From a virus, in IMG/VR virus record IMGVR_UViG_3300027985_000659, positions 1-20,412 of that record: DNA of 20,412 nt, one strand, 5' to 3'. Position 1 is the stretch's first letter. Each line of letters begins with the position of its first letter. Shown here piece by piece: positions 1-7,625 of the stretch. Made by a program: the position numbers and the translations under genes. A model generated the notes under the pieces. That model did no database searches. It was not told the DNA's origin and saw only the letters and a list, made by a program, of their open reading frames with translations.

Positions 1-93
1 AATATCATTAATATCTGTCATCTTGATATCATCATCTGATGGTGCTTCAAAAAGATGTGTAACATCAGTTATTAACTTGCGAAAATTATCCAT
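1..93 (-). CDS. 5' end of an unrecognised phage protein, cut by the window edge
   Basis: An ATG on the minus strand at 93-91 opens a frame of 31 codons that stays open to the window edge. An AGGA ribosome-binding site lies just upstream on the minus strand (around 100-104), and a late-promoter-like motif lies at 137-130. The visible N-terminus begins MDNFRKLI and contains THLFEAPS, then turns acidic. The L-F-E-A site resembles the [LI]-x-E cleavage site of T4 prohead protease substrates and matches the leaders of several proteins at 7.6-9.7 kb in this window. The gene is divergent from the sheath gene. Product unknown; an internal head or core protein is an inference from the leader alone. 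Confidence 0.6.
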   Translation of the reverse strand, partial: MDNFRKLITDVTHLFEAPSDDDIKMTDINDI

Positions 94-129
94 TATAAAT
101 TCCTAAAATTATAATTATACATATAGTAA

Positions 130-137
130 TATTTAGT
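130..137 (-). promoter_or_regulatory. T4-type late promoter (minus strand)
   Basis: On the minus strand the sequence reads AAGACTAAATATTAC, with core ACTAAATA at 137-130. It matches the T4 late consensus TATAAATACTATT in the TAAATA core. It points at the partial gene starting at 93. It is the exact reverse complement, over 11 bp, of the plus-strand late promoter at 163-173. Confidence 0.6.
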
Positions 138-165
138 CTTTTGATGGTATGCCACCGATAACAAG

Positions 166-173
166 ACTAAATA
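166..173 (+). promoter_or_regulatory. T4-type late promoter for the tail sheath gene
   Basis: ACTAAATA followed by CTGTT gives ACTAAATACTGTT, very close to the T4 late consensus TATAAATACTATT. Transcription would start near 179, leaving a leader of about 38 nt with a strong GGAGG at 206-210 and the sheath ATG at 217. Confidence 0.7.
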
Positions 174-216
174 CTGTTATTAAAGATTTTGAATAATTAA
201 TTCTTGGAGGACATAT

Positions 217-3189
217 ATGTCAACTTTAGTGAGCCCAGGCGTCTTAGTCACAGTAAGTGATGGTTCTGCTTATGCTGAATCCGGATCTGGTACAGTTCCT
301 CTTATCATCTTTGCAACTGCTCAAGATAAAATTGTTCCTGGTACAACTAGCACCATTGCCGTTGGTACAACAAAGGCAAATGCTGGTACTGTGTATGTAA
401 TGTCGTCTCAACAAGACGTTCTTACCACATTTGGTACTCCTATTTTTATGGAAACCTCAGGATCAATTAATCAAGGTGATGAGCTTAACGAATACGGTTT
501 ACACGCTTTATTCTCAGCAATGGGATTAACTAATAGTGCTTATGCAGTTAGAGCTGATATTGACTTGAATGAGTTAGTATCAAACGAAAACGAAGCACGT
601 TCAGCTCCGTTAAACCAGACATTCTGGATTGATCCGACTAGTACTGTATTTGGTTTATTCTATTATGATAGTTCAGCTAGTAACCCAAAAAATGCATGGG
701 TTAAAGCAACAGTAAATGTACCATTATTATCAGAAATTAGTAGTACTGGTGTTCCATTACCAACTTTTGGTGCAATTGACACATATGCTTTTGTTCCTTA
801 CTTAGATGATAGTGGCGCGTATGATACTAGTTCATACGAAGTAGATGGGTCAAATATTGTAAGTACATCTAAAATTAATAGATGGTTCTATAAATCAAAA
901 ACAACAAATACTTGGTTAGAAATATCATCTGATATTACTTATAAATCAATTTCTGCACCAGTAGACAGTAATAACAATCCTTTAACTCAGTATTGGGTTA
1001 AAACAGATTCATTAGCAAGTGGCGTTTCTTTTGATGTTACAAAATATAACGCAAGTAACGCTGCATGGGCATCAGTTGAATCATACGCTGCTCCTGACTA
1101 TGTTGAGTTAGAATCTACTATTGGAAGTAGTTTAGCAATTGGTGATGTAGGTTTAGTTACTAGTACTATTGACAATACTGAAGAATACTATAATTCACCA
1201 GTATTCAGCCGCTTAACTAGCACTAATTTAGTATCTGTTACAATGGCATCTGCTAATGTTACATTCACAACTAGTGCATATTTTAGACTTGAGTATTCAG
1301 ATGCTTCGCTTTATGGTGTTCAGTATTTTGAAAATGCATTTACTACTATAACTGATTTAGTTGCTGCAATTAATACATCAACTTCATTAGGCGCATCAGC
1401 AGTTGTTATCGGTTCTGATACTAACTTAGTAATTAATAGCCCTAGCGGTAGAGCATTTAGAATTTACCACGGAGTTTCTAGTACTGATACATTAACTAGA
1501 ATTGATAGCCCGAATAACTGGTCATTGTTATCATATTACTTCCAAACCAATATACCAAGCACTCCAGCAGTTGATGGTACTTATTGGTACGATAGTAATT
1601 TATATGCTGATATTATGATTAACGATGGTTCACGTTGGAGAGCATTACAGTCAGATGGTGGTAAAGCAGTTCTTCCGTATATTGGGGGTTCAAGTGACAG
1701 TTTAGTAGATATCCAAATTGAAACAACTCAACCAGATACTAAAATTGACGGTGTTACTGATTTAGAAATTGGTGATATTTGGATTAATCCACTAGATTCT
1801 GGTTATGTGTTCTATCAATACCAAGCAGATGGATGGTTTGAATTAGATAATACTGATCAAAGTACTATTAGCGGTATTTTATTCGCTGATGCTAGAACAT
1901 CAGATGAATCAGGTGTTGGTTATTTTAACTATAGCGAAAGTGTTGCTTATGCTGCATTAATTATTTCTGACTATGTTGATCCTACTTGCCCTGATCCGCG
2001 TAAATATCCTAAAGGGATGCTAATGTGTAACCTAGGTCAAACTGGTGGCGTTGTTCGTAAACGTGATAGCAATCCGTTTGAATCAATTAGCTTCACTGGA
2101 AACTATCAATACTATGTTGGTGATGCAAGAGCATATCCTGTAATTAGTGGTTACGAAACAACTCCATTAACATTAGCTACTGTTAATAGTGATCGTATGG
2201 GCAGATGGGTAACTGAATCAGGAACTGCTGCTAATGGATCAGGCTTATTTGGTAGAAAAGCACAACGTAAAGCAATCACAGAAGCAATGGCTGCTGTAAT
2301 TCAAAGTAACGATCATTTACGTTCAGAAGTACTAGAGTTCAACCTTATGGTAGCACCAGGTTACGTAGAAATGTTAGATGACTTAGTAACATTAAACACT
2401 GATAGAAAAGAAACAGCATATATTATTACTGATGTTCCAGCAAGACTAGAACCAACTAGTACTAATATTAGCAACTGGGCATCAAACTCAGCTAATGCAG
2501 TTGAAAATGGTGATGACGGTCGTTTAACTGCTTACTCTTATGCTGCACAGTATATGGGATGGGGCTTAGGAACTAACTCTGATGGATCAAATGTTGCAAT
2601 TCCTGGTAGTACTATTGCATTAAGAACTTACTTATATAGCGATAGCGTTTCATATGTATGGTTCCCGCCTGCAGGTACTGAACGTGGTATCGTGACAAAC
2701 GCTGCAAGCGTTGGGTATATTACATCAGAAAACGAATATGCATCAGTTGTTTACAACAACGGGCAACGTGATACTATGTACACAAATAATATCAATCCAA
2801 TCGCATATCGTCCTAACAGAGGATTGCTAGTATGGGGAGATAAATCTTTAGCAAGTTCAAGTACTGCATTAGATCGTGTAAACGTTGGTAGATTAGTTGT
2901 TTATATTAGAACAGAAATTGCGAAAATTGCTGATAGATTCTTATTTAAATTAAACACTGCTCGTGTTCGAGCTGAATTTGCAGCAGCATTAACCGCATTC
3001 TTATCTAATATTGTTCAATTAGAAGGTATAGAAGATTTCTCTGTTGTTTGCGATAGCTCTAATAACACAACTACTAGAATTAATCAAAACCAATTATGGG
3101 CAGATATTGCGATTGTTCCTACTAAGAGCATCAACTTTATCTATGTTCCAATTCGTTTAACTACCTCAACTAGTTCTAGTTCATCTTAA
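217..3189 (+). CDS. 18: Contractile tail sheath protein, T4 gp18-like, with large inserted region
   Basis: The protein forms the contractile outer layer of the tail and drives DNA injection. The N-terminus (MSTLVSPGVLV) and C-terminus are sheath-like: the last ~90 residues have the family pattern in which a VGRLVVYIRTEIAKIADRF helix leads to the IAIVPTKSINFIYVPIRL strand that links sheath subunits. ATG at 217 follows GGAGG by 6 nt. At 990 aa it is about 330 aa longer than T4 gp18 (659 aa). The excess lies around residues 130-545 and holds several short modules that each begin with a W after an aromatic or hydrophobic residue and end with a second W: near 137-161, 223-233, 260-284, 457-474 and 522-540. 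It ends in a Ser/Thr tract. First gene of the tail module, transcribed from its own late promoter. Confidence 0.93.
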   Translation: MSTLVSPGVLVTVSDGSAYAESGSGTVPLIIFATAQDKIVPGTTSTIAVGTTKANAGTVYVMSSQQDVLTTFGTPIFMETSGSINQGDELNEYGLHALFSAMGLTNSAYAVRADIDLNELVSNENEARSAPLNQTFWIDPTSTVFGLFYYDSSASNPKNAWVKATVNVPLLSEISSTGVPLPTFGAIDTYAFVPYLDDSGAYDTSSYEVDGSNIVSTSKINRWFYKSKTTNTWLEISSDITYKSISAPVDSNNNPLTQYWVKTDSLASGVSFDVTKYNASNAAWASVESYAAPDYVELESTIGSSLAIGDVGLVTSTIDNTEEYYNSPVFSRLTSTNLVSVTMASANVTFTTSAYFRLEYSDASLYGVQYFENAFTTITDLVAAINTSTSLGASAVVIGSDTNLVINSPSGRAFRIYHGVSSTDTLTRIDSPNNWSLLSYYFQTNIPSTPAVDGTYWYDSNLYADIMINDGSRWRALQSDGGKAVLPYIGGSSDSLVDIQIETTQPDTKIDGVTDLEIGDIWINPLDSGYVFYQYQADGWFELDNTDQSTISGILFADARTSDESGVGYFNYSESVAYAALIISDYVDPTCPDPRKYPKGMLMCNLGQTGGVVRKRDSNPFESISFTGNYQYYVGDARAYPVISGYETTPLTLATVNSDRMGRWVTESGTAANGSGLFGRKAQRKAITEAMAAVIQSNDHLRSEVLEFNLMVAPGYVEMLDDLVTLNTDRKETAYIITDVPARLEPTSTNISNWASNSANAVENGDDGRLTAYSYAAQYMGWGLGTNSDGSNVAIPGSTIALRTYLYSDSVSYVWFPPAGTERGIVTNAASVGYITSENEYASVVYNNGQRDTMYTNNINPIAYRPNRGLLVWGDKSLASSSTALDRVNVGRLVVYIRTEIAKIADRFLFKLNTARVRAEFAAALTAFLSNIVQLEGIEDFSVVCDSSNNTTTRINQNQLWADIAIVPTKSINFIYVPIRLTTSTSSSSS

Positions 3190-3214
3190 TTTAAGGGACA
3201 TCATGTCCCTTAAA
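3190..3214 (+). other. Strong stem-loop after the sheath gene
   Basis: An 11-bp perfect stem (3190-3200 with 3204-3214, core AAGGGACA/TGTCCCTT) closes on a 3-nt loop directly after the sheath stop codon. It is followed by A residues, not a T tract, so it is not a canonical intrinsic terminator. It more likely protects the 3' end of sheath mRNA or is a processing site. Confidence 0.55.
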
Positions 3215-3227
3215 AATGCAAAACTAA

Positions 3228-3235
3228 ACTAAATA
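3228..3235 (+). promoter_or_regulatory. T4-type late promoter for the tail tube gene
   Basis: ACTAAATA followed by TTTTT, between the sheath stem-loop and the tube gene. The core is identical to the sheath promoter core. The expected transcript start near 3241 coincides with the start of a second hairpin (3242-3256). Confidence 0.6.
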
Positions 3236-3241
3236 TTTTTA

Positions 3242-3256
3242 AAGAGATGATCTCTT
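3242..3256 (+). promoter_or_regulatory. 5'-terminal hairpin of the tail tube mRNA
   Basis: AAGAGA (3242-3247) pairs with TCTCTT (3251-3256) across a TGA loop, with three more A-T pairs outside a mismatch. It sits within the first bases of the predicted late transcript and upstream of the ribosome-binding site (AAGGAAAGAGAGGA), so it would cap the 5' end without blocking translation. Confidence 0.4.
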
Positions 3257-3282
3257 AAAATTTAAGGAAAGAGAGGAATAAT

Positions 3283-3921
3283 ATGGCGATTAGTGGTTTA
3301 GATAAATTTGGAGTACCTGTTACAGGAAGTACTACTCAAACTATGAAACAGCCAAAACGTAAAGATATGTTCAGATTGACATTTTACGGCTTTGGTGATG
3401 GTACTACTGCGGCAGTTTCACTTGATGTGAATACTGTAGGTACACCAAGCGTTTCATATGAAGACCATCAGGTACACGCATACAACTCAACTATGCACTA
3501 CAAAGGTAGATATACTTGGGATGAAATTGAAGTTCAAATTCGTGATGGTGTTGATAACGCTGCATTGAATTTAATTGTGAATCAATGGAGAAAAGAATTT
3601 GATCACTACACACAGGAATCACGTACTGGTGCAGGTGAATACAAATTTGATATGTTAATTGAAATGTTAGATGGTTCAAATAACGGTGATAGTACTGGTA
3701 GATTATCAGCTTGGATTTGCCAAGGTTGTTATATTAAATCAGTTAAATTTGGTGACGGTTTAGATTATAGTTCAAGTGATTTTAAAAATATGTCATTAAC
3801 TATTCAACCTGATAACTGCTTACCATTAGATGCTTCATTGAATGAAATTCGTGGTGGTAATGCATACGATACTGGTTTATTAAATCCAGATCAATCAAGT
3901 ATGGGCACAACACATTTCTAA
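3283..3921 (+). CDS. 19: Major tail tube protein, T4 gp19-like
   Basis: Predicted to form the inner tube of the contractile tail through which DNA passes. It directly follows the sheath gene, as gp19 follows gp18 in T4. The 212-aa protein (T4 gp19 is 163 aa) begins MAISGLDKFGVP and carries a tube-fold core at about 61-90 (VHAYNSTMHYKGRYTWDEIE, then VQIRD) and a conserved end strand MSLTIQPDNCLPLD near 170-183. The next gene shares these motifs, so the two are paralogues. A GAGG-type site lies just before the ATG. It has its own late promoter and its own intrinsic terminator, which suits a highly expressed structural protein. Confidence 0.88.
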   Translation: MAISGLDKFGVPVTGSTTQTMKQPKRKDMFRLTFYGFGDGTTAAVSLDVNTVGTPSVSYEDHQVHAYNSTMHYKGRYTWDEIEVQIRDGVDNAALNLIVNQWRKEFDHYTQESRTGAGEYKFDMLIEMLDGSNNGDSTGRLSAWICQGCYIKSVKFGDGLDYSSSDFKNMSLTIQPDNCLPLDASLNEIRGGNAYDTGLLNPDQSSMGTTHF

Positions 3922-3937
3922 TATTCAGATACATGAT

Positions 3938-3963
3938 AAAACCCGCTTATGCGGGTTTTTTTT
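3938..3963 (+). terminator. Intrinsic terminator after the tail tube gene
   Basis: AAAACCCGC (3938-3946), loop TTAT, GCGGGTTTT (3951-3959), continuing into a run of eight T residues (3956-3963). A canonical rho-independent terminator. Confidence 0.9.
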
Positions 3964-3987
3964 GTTTTTAAAAAAGCACATAAAATT

Positions 3988-3995
3988 GATAAATA
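3988..3995 (+). promoter_or_regulatory. T4-type late promoter for the 4023-7011 gene string
   Basis: GATAAATA followed by TCTAA, downstream of the tube terminator and 28 nt before the next ATG. It matches seven of eight positions of TATAAATA. AAGGA at 4011-4015 is the ribosome-binding site. Without it the genes that follow would depend on read-through of a strong terminator. Confidence 0.55.
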
Positions 3996-4022
3996 TCTAA
4001 AAGTATTCTCAAGGATAATATT

Positions 4023-4856
4023 ATGTCTTTTTCATTAAATAAATTTGGTGTTCCATCTCCTACGGGAGGTTCAAAAGTAATGGAACAACCAAAACCAAAA
4101 TGCAAGTTCAGAGTTCTTACATATGGCTTTGGTTCTGATACTACTTGGGGTGATTGCGGCGGATATGTTTGTTTTGCAACTGAATCAGTAAGCAGACCAA
4201 AATTATCAGTTGATGTAAAAGAAATACATTCATTTGATACAGTAACTCATTATTCTGATAAGTGTAGATGGAAAGATATAACTTTAAGTATTAGAGACAC
4301 AATAAGTAATGACGTTGCAACCGCAGTTCATTCGCAAATCCAAAAACAACGAGATTATTATAGAAGAATGGCTCCTAGAGCTAAAGGATATAGTTATAAG
4401 TTTGAAATGATGATTCAAACTATGACAGGCCAAGAAAACTCAAAATCAGCAGTTGATACCTTAGCTAACTTAGTTGACACATATGTTCTAGATAATTCTG
4501 AATCAGTAAGCACAACTTTATTATCAAGTACTCTTGAAACGTGGTTATTAAGCGGGTGCATTGTAACTGAATATGATTTTGGTGAATATGATTATAGTGA
4601 TAGTAATTATAATCTTATTACTTTAACAATTCAACCAGATAATTGTATTTTATTAGATGATTCTGGAAATGTAATGCTTCAAAGTTCTGCTAGTGCAGGT
4701 TTTGATATGAGTGGTTTTATGAGTGGATTATTTAGCACTCTTAATACTGGTGTTGGTAATGCATTAGGTTTAGGTGGATCTGTGACTTCAGTATTACAAT
4801 CTGCAGTTCAAACTGGGTTATCTAATGCAGTAAGTTCTGTTACGAGTTGGTTCTAA
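4023..4856 (+). CDS. Second tail-tube-family protein with insertion and hydrophobic Ser/Gly-rich tail
   Basis: A clear paralogue of the preceding tube protein. The shared features, in order, are an N-terminus with NKFGVP, an EQPKPK stretch, YGFG, a core at about 68-92 (EIHSFDTVTHY, RWKDITLSIRD) and an end strand LTIQPDNCILLD. It differs by an insertion of about 30 residues before the final core strands (VDTLANLVDTYVLDNSESVS region) and by a C-terminal tail of about 60 residues rich in G, S, A, L and V. Likely roles are a minor tube ring, a tube-end or baseplate-proximal protein (T4 gp54/gp48/gp3 are tube-fold relatives), or an alternative tube subunit. The sequence does not decide between these. 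Its stop overlaps the next start (TAATG). Confidence 0.75.
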   Translation: MSFSLNKFGVPSPTGGSKVMEQPKPKCKFRVLTYGFGSDTTWGDCGGYVCFATESVSRPKLSVDVKEIHSFDTVTHYSDKCRWKDITLSIRDTISNDVATAVHSQIQKQRDYYRRMAPRAKGYSYKFEMMIQTMTGQENSKSAVDTLANLVDTYVLDNSESVSTTLLSSTLETWLLSGCIVTEYDFGEYDYSDSNYNLITLTIQPDNCILLDDSGNVMLQSSASAGFDMSGFMSGLFSTLNTGVGNALGLGGSVTSVLQSAVQTGLSNAVSSVTSWF

Positions 4857-6010
4857 TGGCATTTAATTTAAAAGAATACGAGCATTTTAATAGTGCTCAA
4901 TTTAGATTTGGATCTACTGGTAGTACATTTAATGGTGCATCACATGAATACATGGATATACCAAAATCACGTTTTTGTTTTGTTGTACATTTTGAAATAT
5001 CTGATATAGCAAAACAAATGATTCAAAAAATGTATGGTACTAGTATTAATTTGGGCGAACTTTCAGCATTTATGATTAAAGATGTTGATAAGCCAGCATT
5101 CACTATTGATACAGTTGAAATGAATCAATATAATAGAACTAGATTGCATCAAGGCAAAATAAAATATTCGCCTATTAATATGACAATATATGATACTATT
5201 AGTTCATATGGTTCATTATTAATTGATGCTTATTTAAGATTTTATTACGGTGATTTTAGTGATAAGACTTTAAATTCGTGGAGATATAATAGTATCAGCA
5301 CAAAAAAGAATTTCGAAGAAACATTTTCACTAAGTAATTATATAAGTTCATCTATTGGTATTAAAAGTTCAACTGATACTACTGATTCAGATTATTCTTG
5401 GGGCAGAAGTGTATACAACCAAGGAGATCAGGATTTGGGTTATTTCTTTAAACGGATAGATATCTATGAAATTGATGGAAATACTTATACTGTTTATAAT
5501 TTGCACAATCCTGTAATTGAAAGTATTAAATACGACAATAAAACCCACGAAGGCGGTGAGCCAGCATCAATTCAAATGAGTTGGAAATATGAAGGTATAA
5601 GTAATATTTGTCCTGTTACTAATAGTAGAGCTATTGCTGCAACAACCTCACAAATCGCTAAAACACTTTCATTAACTGATGATGGCGAATTTAGTGCTTA
5701 TGGATTTTTTAAATATTGGGGTGAAATGGATAGTGCTGATATATCAGAATATGATCAGAACCAAATTGCAGGATTTCCTTCGCAAAATAGTTCAGGTTTA
5801 GATTTTAGTACTGCGACTAGTACTGTTAATAGTATATTGAAAATTGGAACATCTGCTACTGCGGTTTATAATGCGGTGAGTTCGAGCTCTCTTAGTGATA
5901 TTATTAATAATACAAAAAATGCAATGGGCGAGGGGAATGCTGTTAGTACTGGTTTAGGTGTAGTTGGTTCCAGTATGAGTAGTATCAGTAAAATTGGAGG
6001 TCTATTATAA
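4856..6010 (+). CDS. Third tube-fold tail protein, baseplate/tube-initiator-like
   Basis: Start placed at the ATG at 4856, which overlaps the upstream stop (TAATG, translational coupling). A TTG nine bases upstream is in frame but less convincing. The 384-aa protein has the tube core at about 83-113 (VEMNQYNRTRLHQGKIKYSP, then INMTIYDT), aligning with the corresponding EIHSFDTVTHY/IRD segments of the two preceding proteins. An N-terminal extension (about 60 residues) and a middle domain (about 120-270) are extra. Residues from about 315 to the end form a low-complexity S/G/A/T-rich tail ending SSMSSISKIGGLL. By family logic it could be a gp48/gp54-type protein that nucleates the tube on the baseplate. 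Confident as a tail protein, less so about the exact role. Confidence 0.65.
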   Translation: MAFNLKEYEHFNSAQFRFGSTGSTFNGASHEYMDIPKSRFCFVVHFEISDIAKQMIQKMYGTSINLGELSAFMIKDVDKPAFTIDTVEMNQYNRTRLHQGKIKYSPINMTIYDTISSYGSLLIDAYLRFYYGDFSDKTLNSWRYNSISTKKNFEETFSLSNYISSSIGIKSSTDTTDSDYSWGRSVYNQGDQDLGYFFKRIDIYEIDGNTYTVYNLHNPVIESIKYDNKTHEGGEPASIQMSWKYEGISNICPVTNSRAIAATTSQIAKTLSLTDDGEFSAYGFFKYWGEMDSADISEYDQNQIAGFPSQNSSGLDFSTATSTVNSILKIGTSATAVYNAVSSSSLSDIINNTKNAMGEGNAVSTGLGVVGSSMSSISKIGGLL

Positions 6011-6471
6011 TGGCAAAATTTAATCCAGCCGATATAGGAAGAACCAATCACACTCAGGGCTATTATGTACCAAAAAATCCTAGTAAATACGTAGGACAGA
6101 GTGTTAATCATATAATTTATAGAAGTTCTTGGGAAAAGGATTTTATTTATACTTGTGATTTAAATCCAGCTATTGTTAATTGGGCAATTGAACCATTTTC
6201 AATTCCATATATTGATCCTATAACAGGAACAAAGAAAAACTACTGGCCTGATTTCTTAGTATGTTATATGAAACGAGATGGCACAATTCATAGAGAATTA
6301 ATAGAAATAAAACCACAAAAAGAATCAATAATAGAAAAAGCGAAATCTAAACGAGATAAGGTTAATTTATTAGTAAATCAAGCGAAGTGGGCTGCTGCTG
6401 ATAGATTTTGTAAAGCTAACGGTTTAACTTTTAGAATTTTAACTGAAGCAGAATTATATAGGAAAAAATAA
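6010..6471 (+). CDS. 4: Head completion nuclease, T4 gp4-like (PD-(D/E)xK fold)
   Basis: T4 gp4 (also called gp50/65 by position) finishes filled heads before tail joining and belongs to the TnsA-like endonuclease fold. The N-terminus has the family signature: PKNPSKYVGQ, then IIYRSSWE, at residues 21-42. Likely catalytic residues are E42 in SSWE, D81 in WPDF, and E99 with K101 in LIEIKP. It is 153 aa, close to T4 gp4 (150 aa). It starts in a TAATG overlap with the preceding gene and is served by a GGAGG site inside that gene's last codons. Arginine is mostly AGA/AGG (6 of 8 codons), unlike the block at 11.4-15.2 kb. Confidence 0.88.
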   Translation: MAKFNPADIGRTNHTQGYYVPKNPSKYVGQSVNHIIYRSSWEKDFIYTCDLNPAIVNWAIEPFSIPYIDPITGTKKNYWPDFLVCYMKRDGTIHRELIEIKPQKESIIEKAKSKRDKVNLLVNQAKWAAADRFCKANGLTFRILTEAELYRKK

Positions 6472-6474
6472 AAT

Positions 6475-7011
6475 ATGAGTAAATTATCAAAATCTGGAAT
6501 TGAGGATGCTCTTGGTATTCCATCTATTGAGGAATTGTCTAATGCAATGAAAAAATTAGAAGTTCCTGAAGTAGTTGAAGAAGATTCAACTGATATAGAA
6601 ATTCAAGCTCCTAACCCTGAAGATATAAAAGAAGCCTACGCTGCGATTAAAAAATTTAATATAGAACCAACTGATAGCACTGTACTTTTAGGATCATTAG
6701 AAGATGATTTAAAACGATTAGATAATATAAGTGATATGTGCATGAAATACTTTGAAGATGTTATGGATAAAGGATTTAATGCGGAAGATAAAAGTGGTCA
6801 CTTTTATTTTGGTGCTGCTGCTGGGTTAATGAGAGAAGCAGTAAATAGTCATAATGCAAAAGCATTAGCAAAGATTAAATTTGCTGAATTTGAGCTTAAA
6901 CGCATTAAAATGGAACAAGATCAGAATAAATTAAATAATGGCGGTAGAGTAATCAATAACGACGGTATTATTTCTGATAGAAATTCTCTTCTTAGAGATA
7001 ACAATAAATAA
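6475..7011 (+). CDS. Probable small terminase subunit, T4 gp16-like
   Basis: The small subunit recognises or stabilises DNA ends and stimulates the packaging ATPase. The 178-aa protein has an acidic N-terminus and a central helical core (about 75-150). There, LEDDLKRLDNISDMCMKYFE is followed by a helix with the AAGLMREAVNSHNAKALAKI pattern and a charged ELKRIKMEQD helix. This resembles T4 gp16 (164 aa) in length, in its two long central helices, and in the position of a D/E-D-Y/L pair at the start of the core. A flexible tail rich in N, G and D follows. It lies 3 nt after gp4, with AGGA as ribosome-binding site. No large terminase is in the window, so context helps only weakly. Alternative: another helical head-assembly protein. 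Confidence 0.55.
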   Translation: MSKLSKSGIEDALGIPSIEELSNAMKKLEVPEVVEEDSTDIEIQAPNPEDIKEAYAAIKKFNIEPTDSTVLLGSLEDDLKRLDNISDMCMKYFEDVMDKGFNAEDKSGHFYFGAAAGLMREAVNSHNAKALAKIKFAEFELKRIKMEQDQNKLNNGGRVINNDGIISDRNSLLRDNNK

Positions 7012-7037
7012 ATAAAAATATATTTTTGGAGAATTGT

Positions 7038-7622
7038 ATGAAAGATTTAATGGGTGTTCTATTAAGCAACCAGGTAAGTACTGAATACCGTGTTAAGTTA
7101 GCATTTGAGCCATCTAAAAAACAAATTCAAGATTTAAAGTTTATATTTGATAAGTATGATTGCAAAAGTGTTTCCTCGTTGGATAGAACTATTTTTCAAT
7201 CTAAACCACTTGATTTTTATAGTTTAGATTGTGGTGAAATTTGGATTATTGATTTTGATTTACTAAAAGGTATTCAACCTGATTTAGTTCGTTCTGAAAT
7301 TAGTAAAGAACTGAATGTACCCGAATCATTTATTGTTGTTGGTTTAAAAGAAGTACCACATACTACTTATGAAGTAGAAGATGATATTGATTTTGATGAA
7401 GAAGAATATGTACCTAAAACATTAGATACTAATTATTCTGATATGCATGATGTTCCTGACGATGTTTATGGTGATAAACTTTTAGATAAAACTATTTCAT
7501 CTGCTAATAACGACTATAATAACGAACGCACACCGTATTCTGAATATATGATCGCTGGATATGAACAGTTGTATCAAATTGCAAAACCAGATGTGCAACC
7601 AGAGAAACCAAATAAGGTGTAA
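7038..7622 (+). CDS. Unrecognised 194-aa phage protein with acidic middle
   Basis: Start set at the ATG at 7038, 7 nt after TTGGAG. An in-frame TTG at 7026 would include the ribosome-binding site itself and is rejected. The N-terminal ~110 residues look like a compact alpha/beta domain (pattern YRVKLAFEPSKKQIQDLKFI, later EIWIIDFDLLK and ESFIVVGLKE). A strongly acidic linker follows (about 115-125, DDIDFDEEEY), then a low-complexity tail with NNDYNN, and a proline-rich end. It is packed between the small terminase candidate and a run of putative internal head proteins. It lacks the [LI]-x-E leader seen in the next four genes. I do not recognise the family; a head-assembly role is only positional inference. 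Confidence 0.8.
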   Translation: MKDLMGVLLSNQVSTEYRVKLAFEPSKKQIQDLKFIFDKYDCKSVSSLDRTIFQSKPLDFYSLDCGEIWIIDFDLLKGIQPDLVRSEISKELNVPESFIVVGLKEVPHTTYEVEDDIDFDEEEYVPKTLDTNYSDMHDVPDDVYGDKLLDKTISSANNDYNNERTPYSEYMIAGYEQLYQIAKPDVQPEKPNKV

Positions 7623-7625
7623 TTT

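Noticed and set aside
4847-4855. TTG start nine bases before the third tube-fold gene
   Set aside because: The ATG at 4856 forms a TAATG overlap with the upstream stop, as at 6010; the TTG adds only three residues and has no better ribosome-binding site.
7003-7010. AATAAATA as a late promoter before the 7038 gene (also 9554-9561)
   Set aside because: These arise from lysine codons plus stop codons in AT-rich DNA and lack the C/T before TAAATA seen at the better sites; possible but not supported enough to list.
7026-7037. TTG start at 7026 for the 194-aa gene
   Set aside because: The TTG is part of the TTGGAG ribosome-binding site serving the ATG at 7038.
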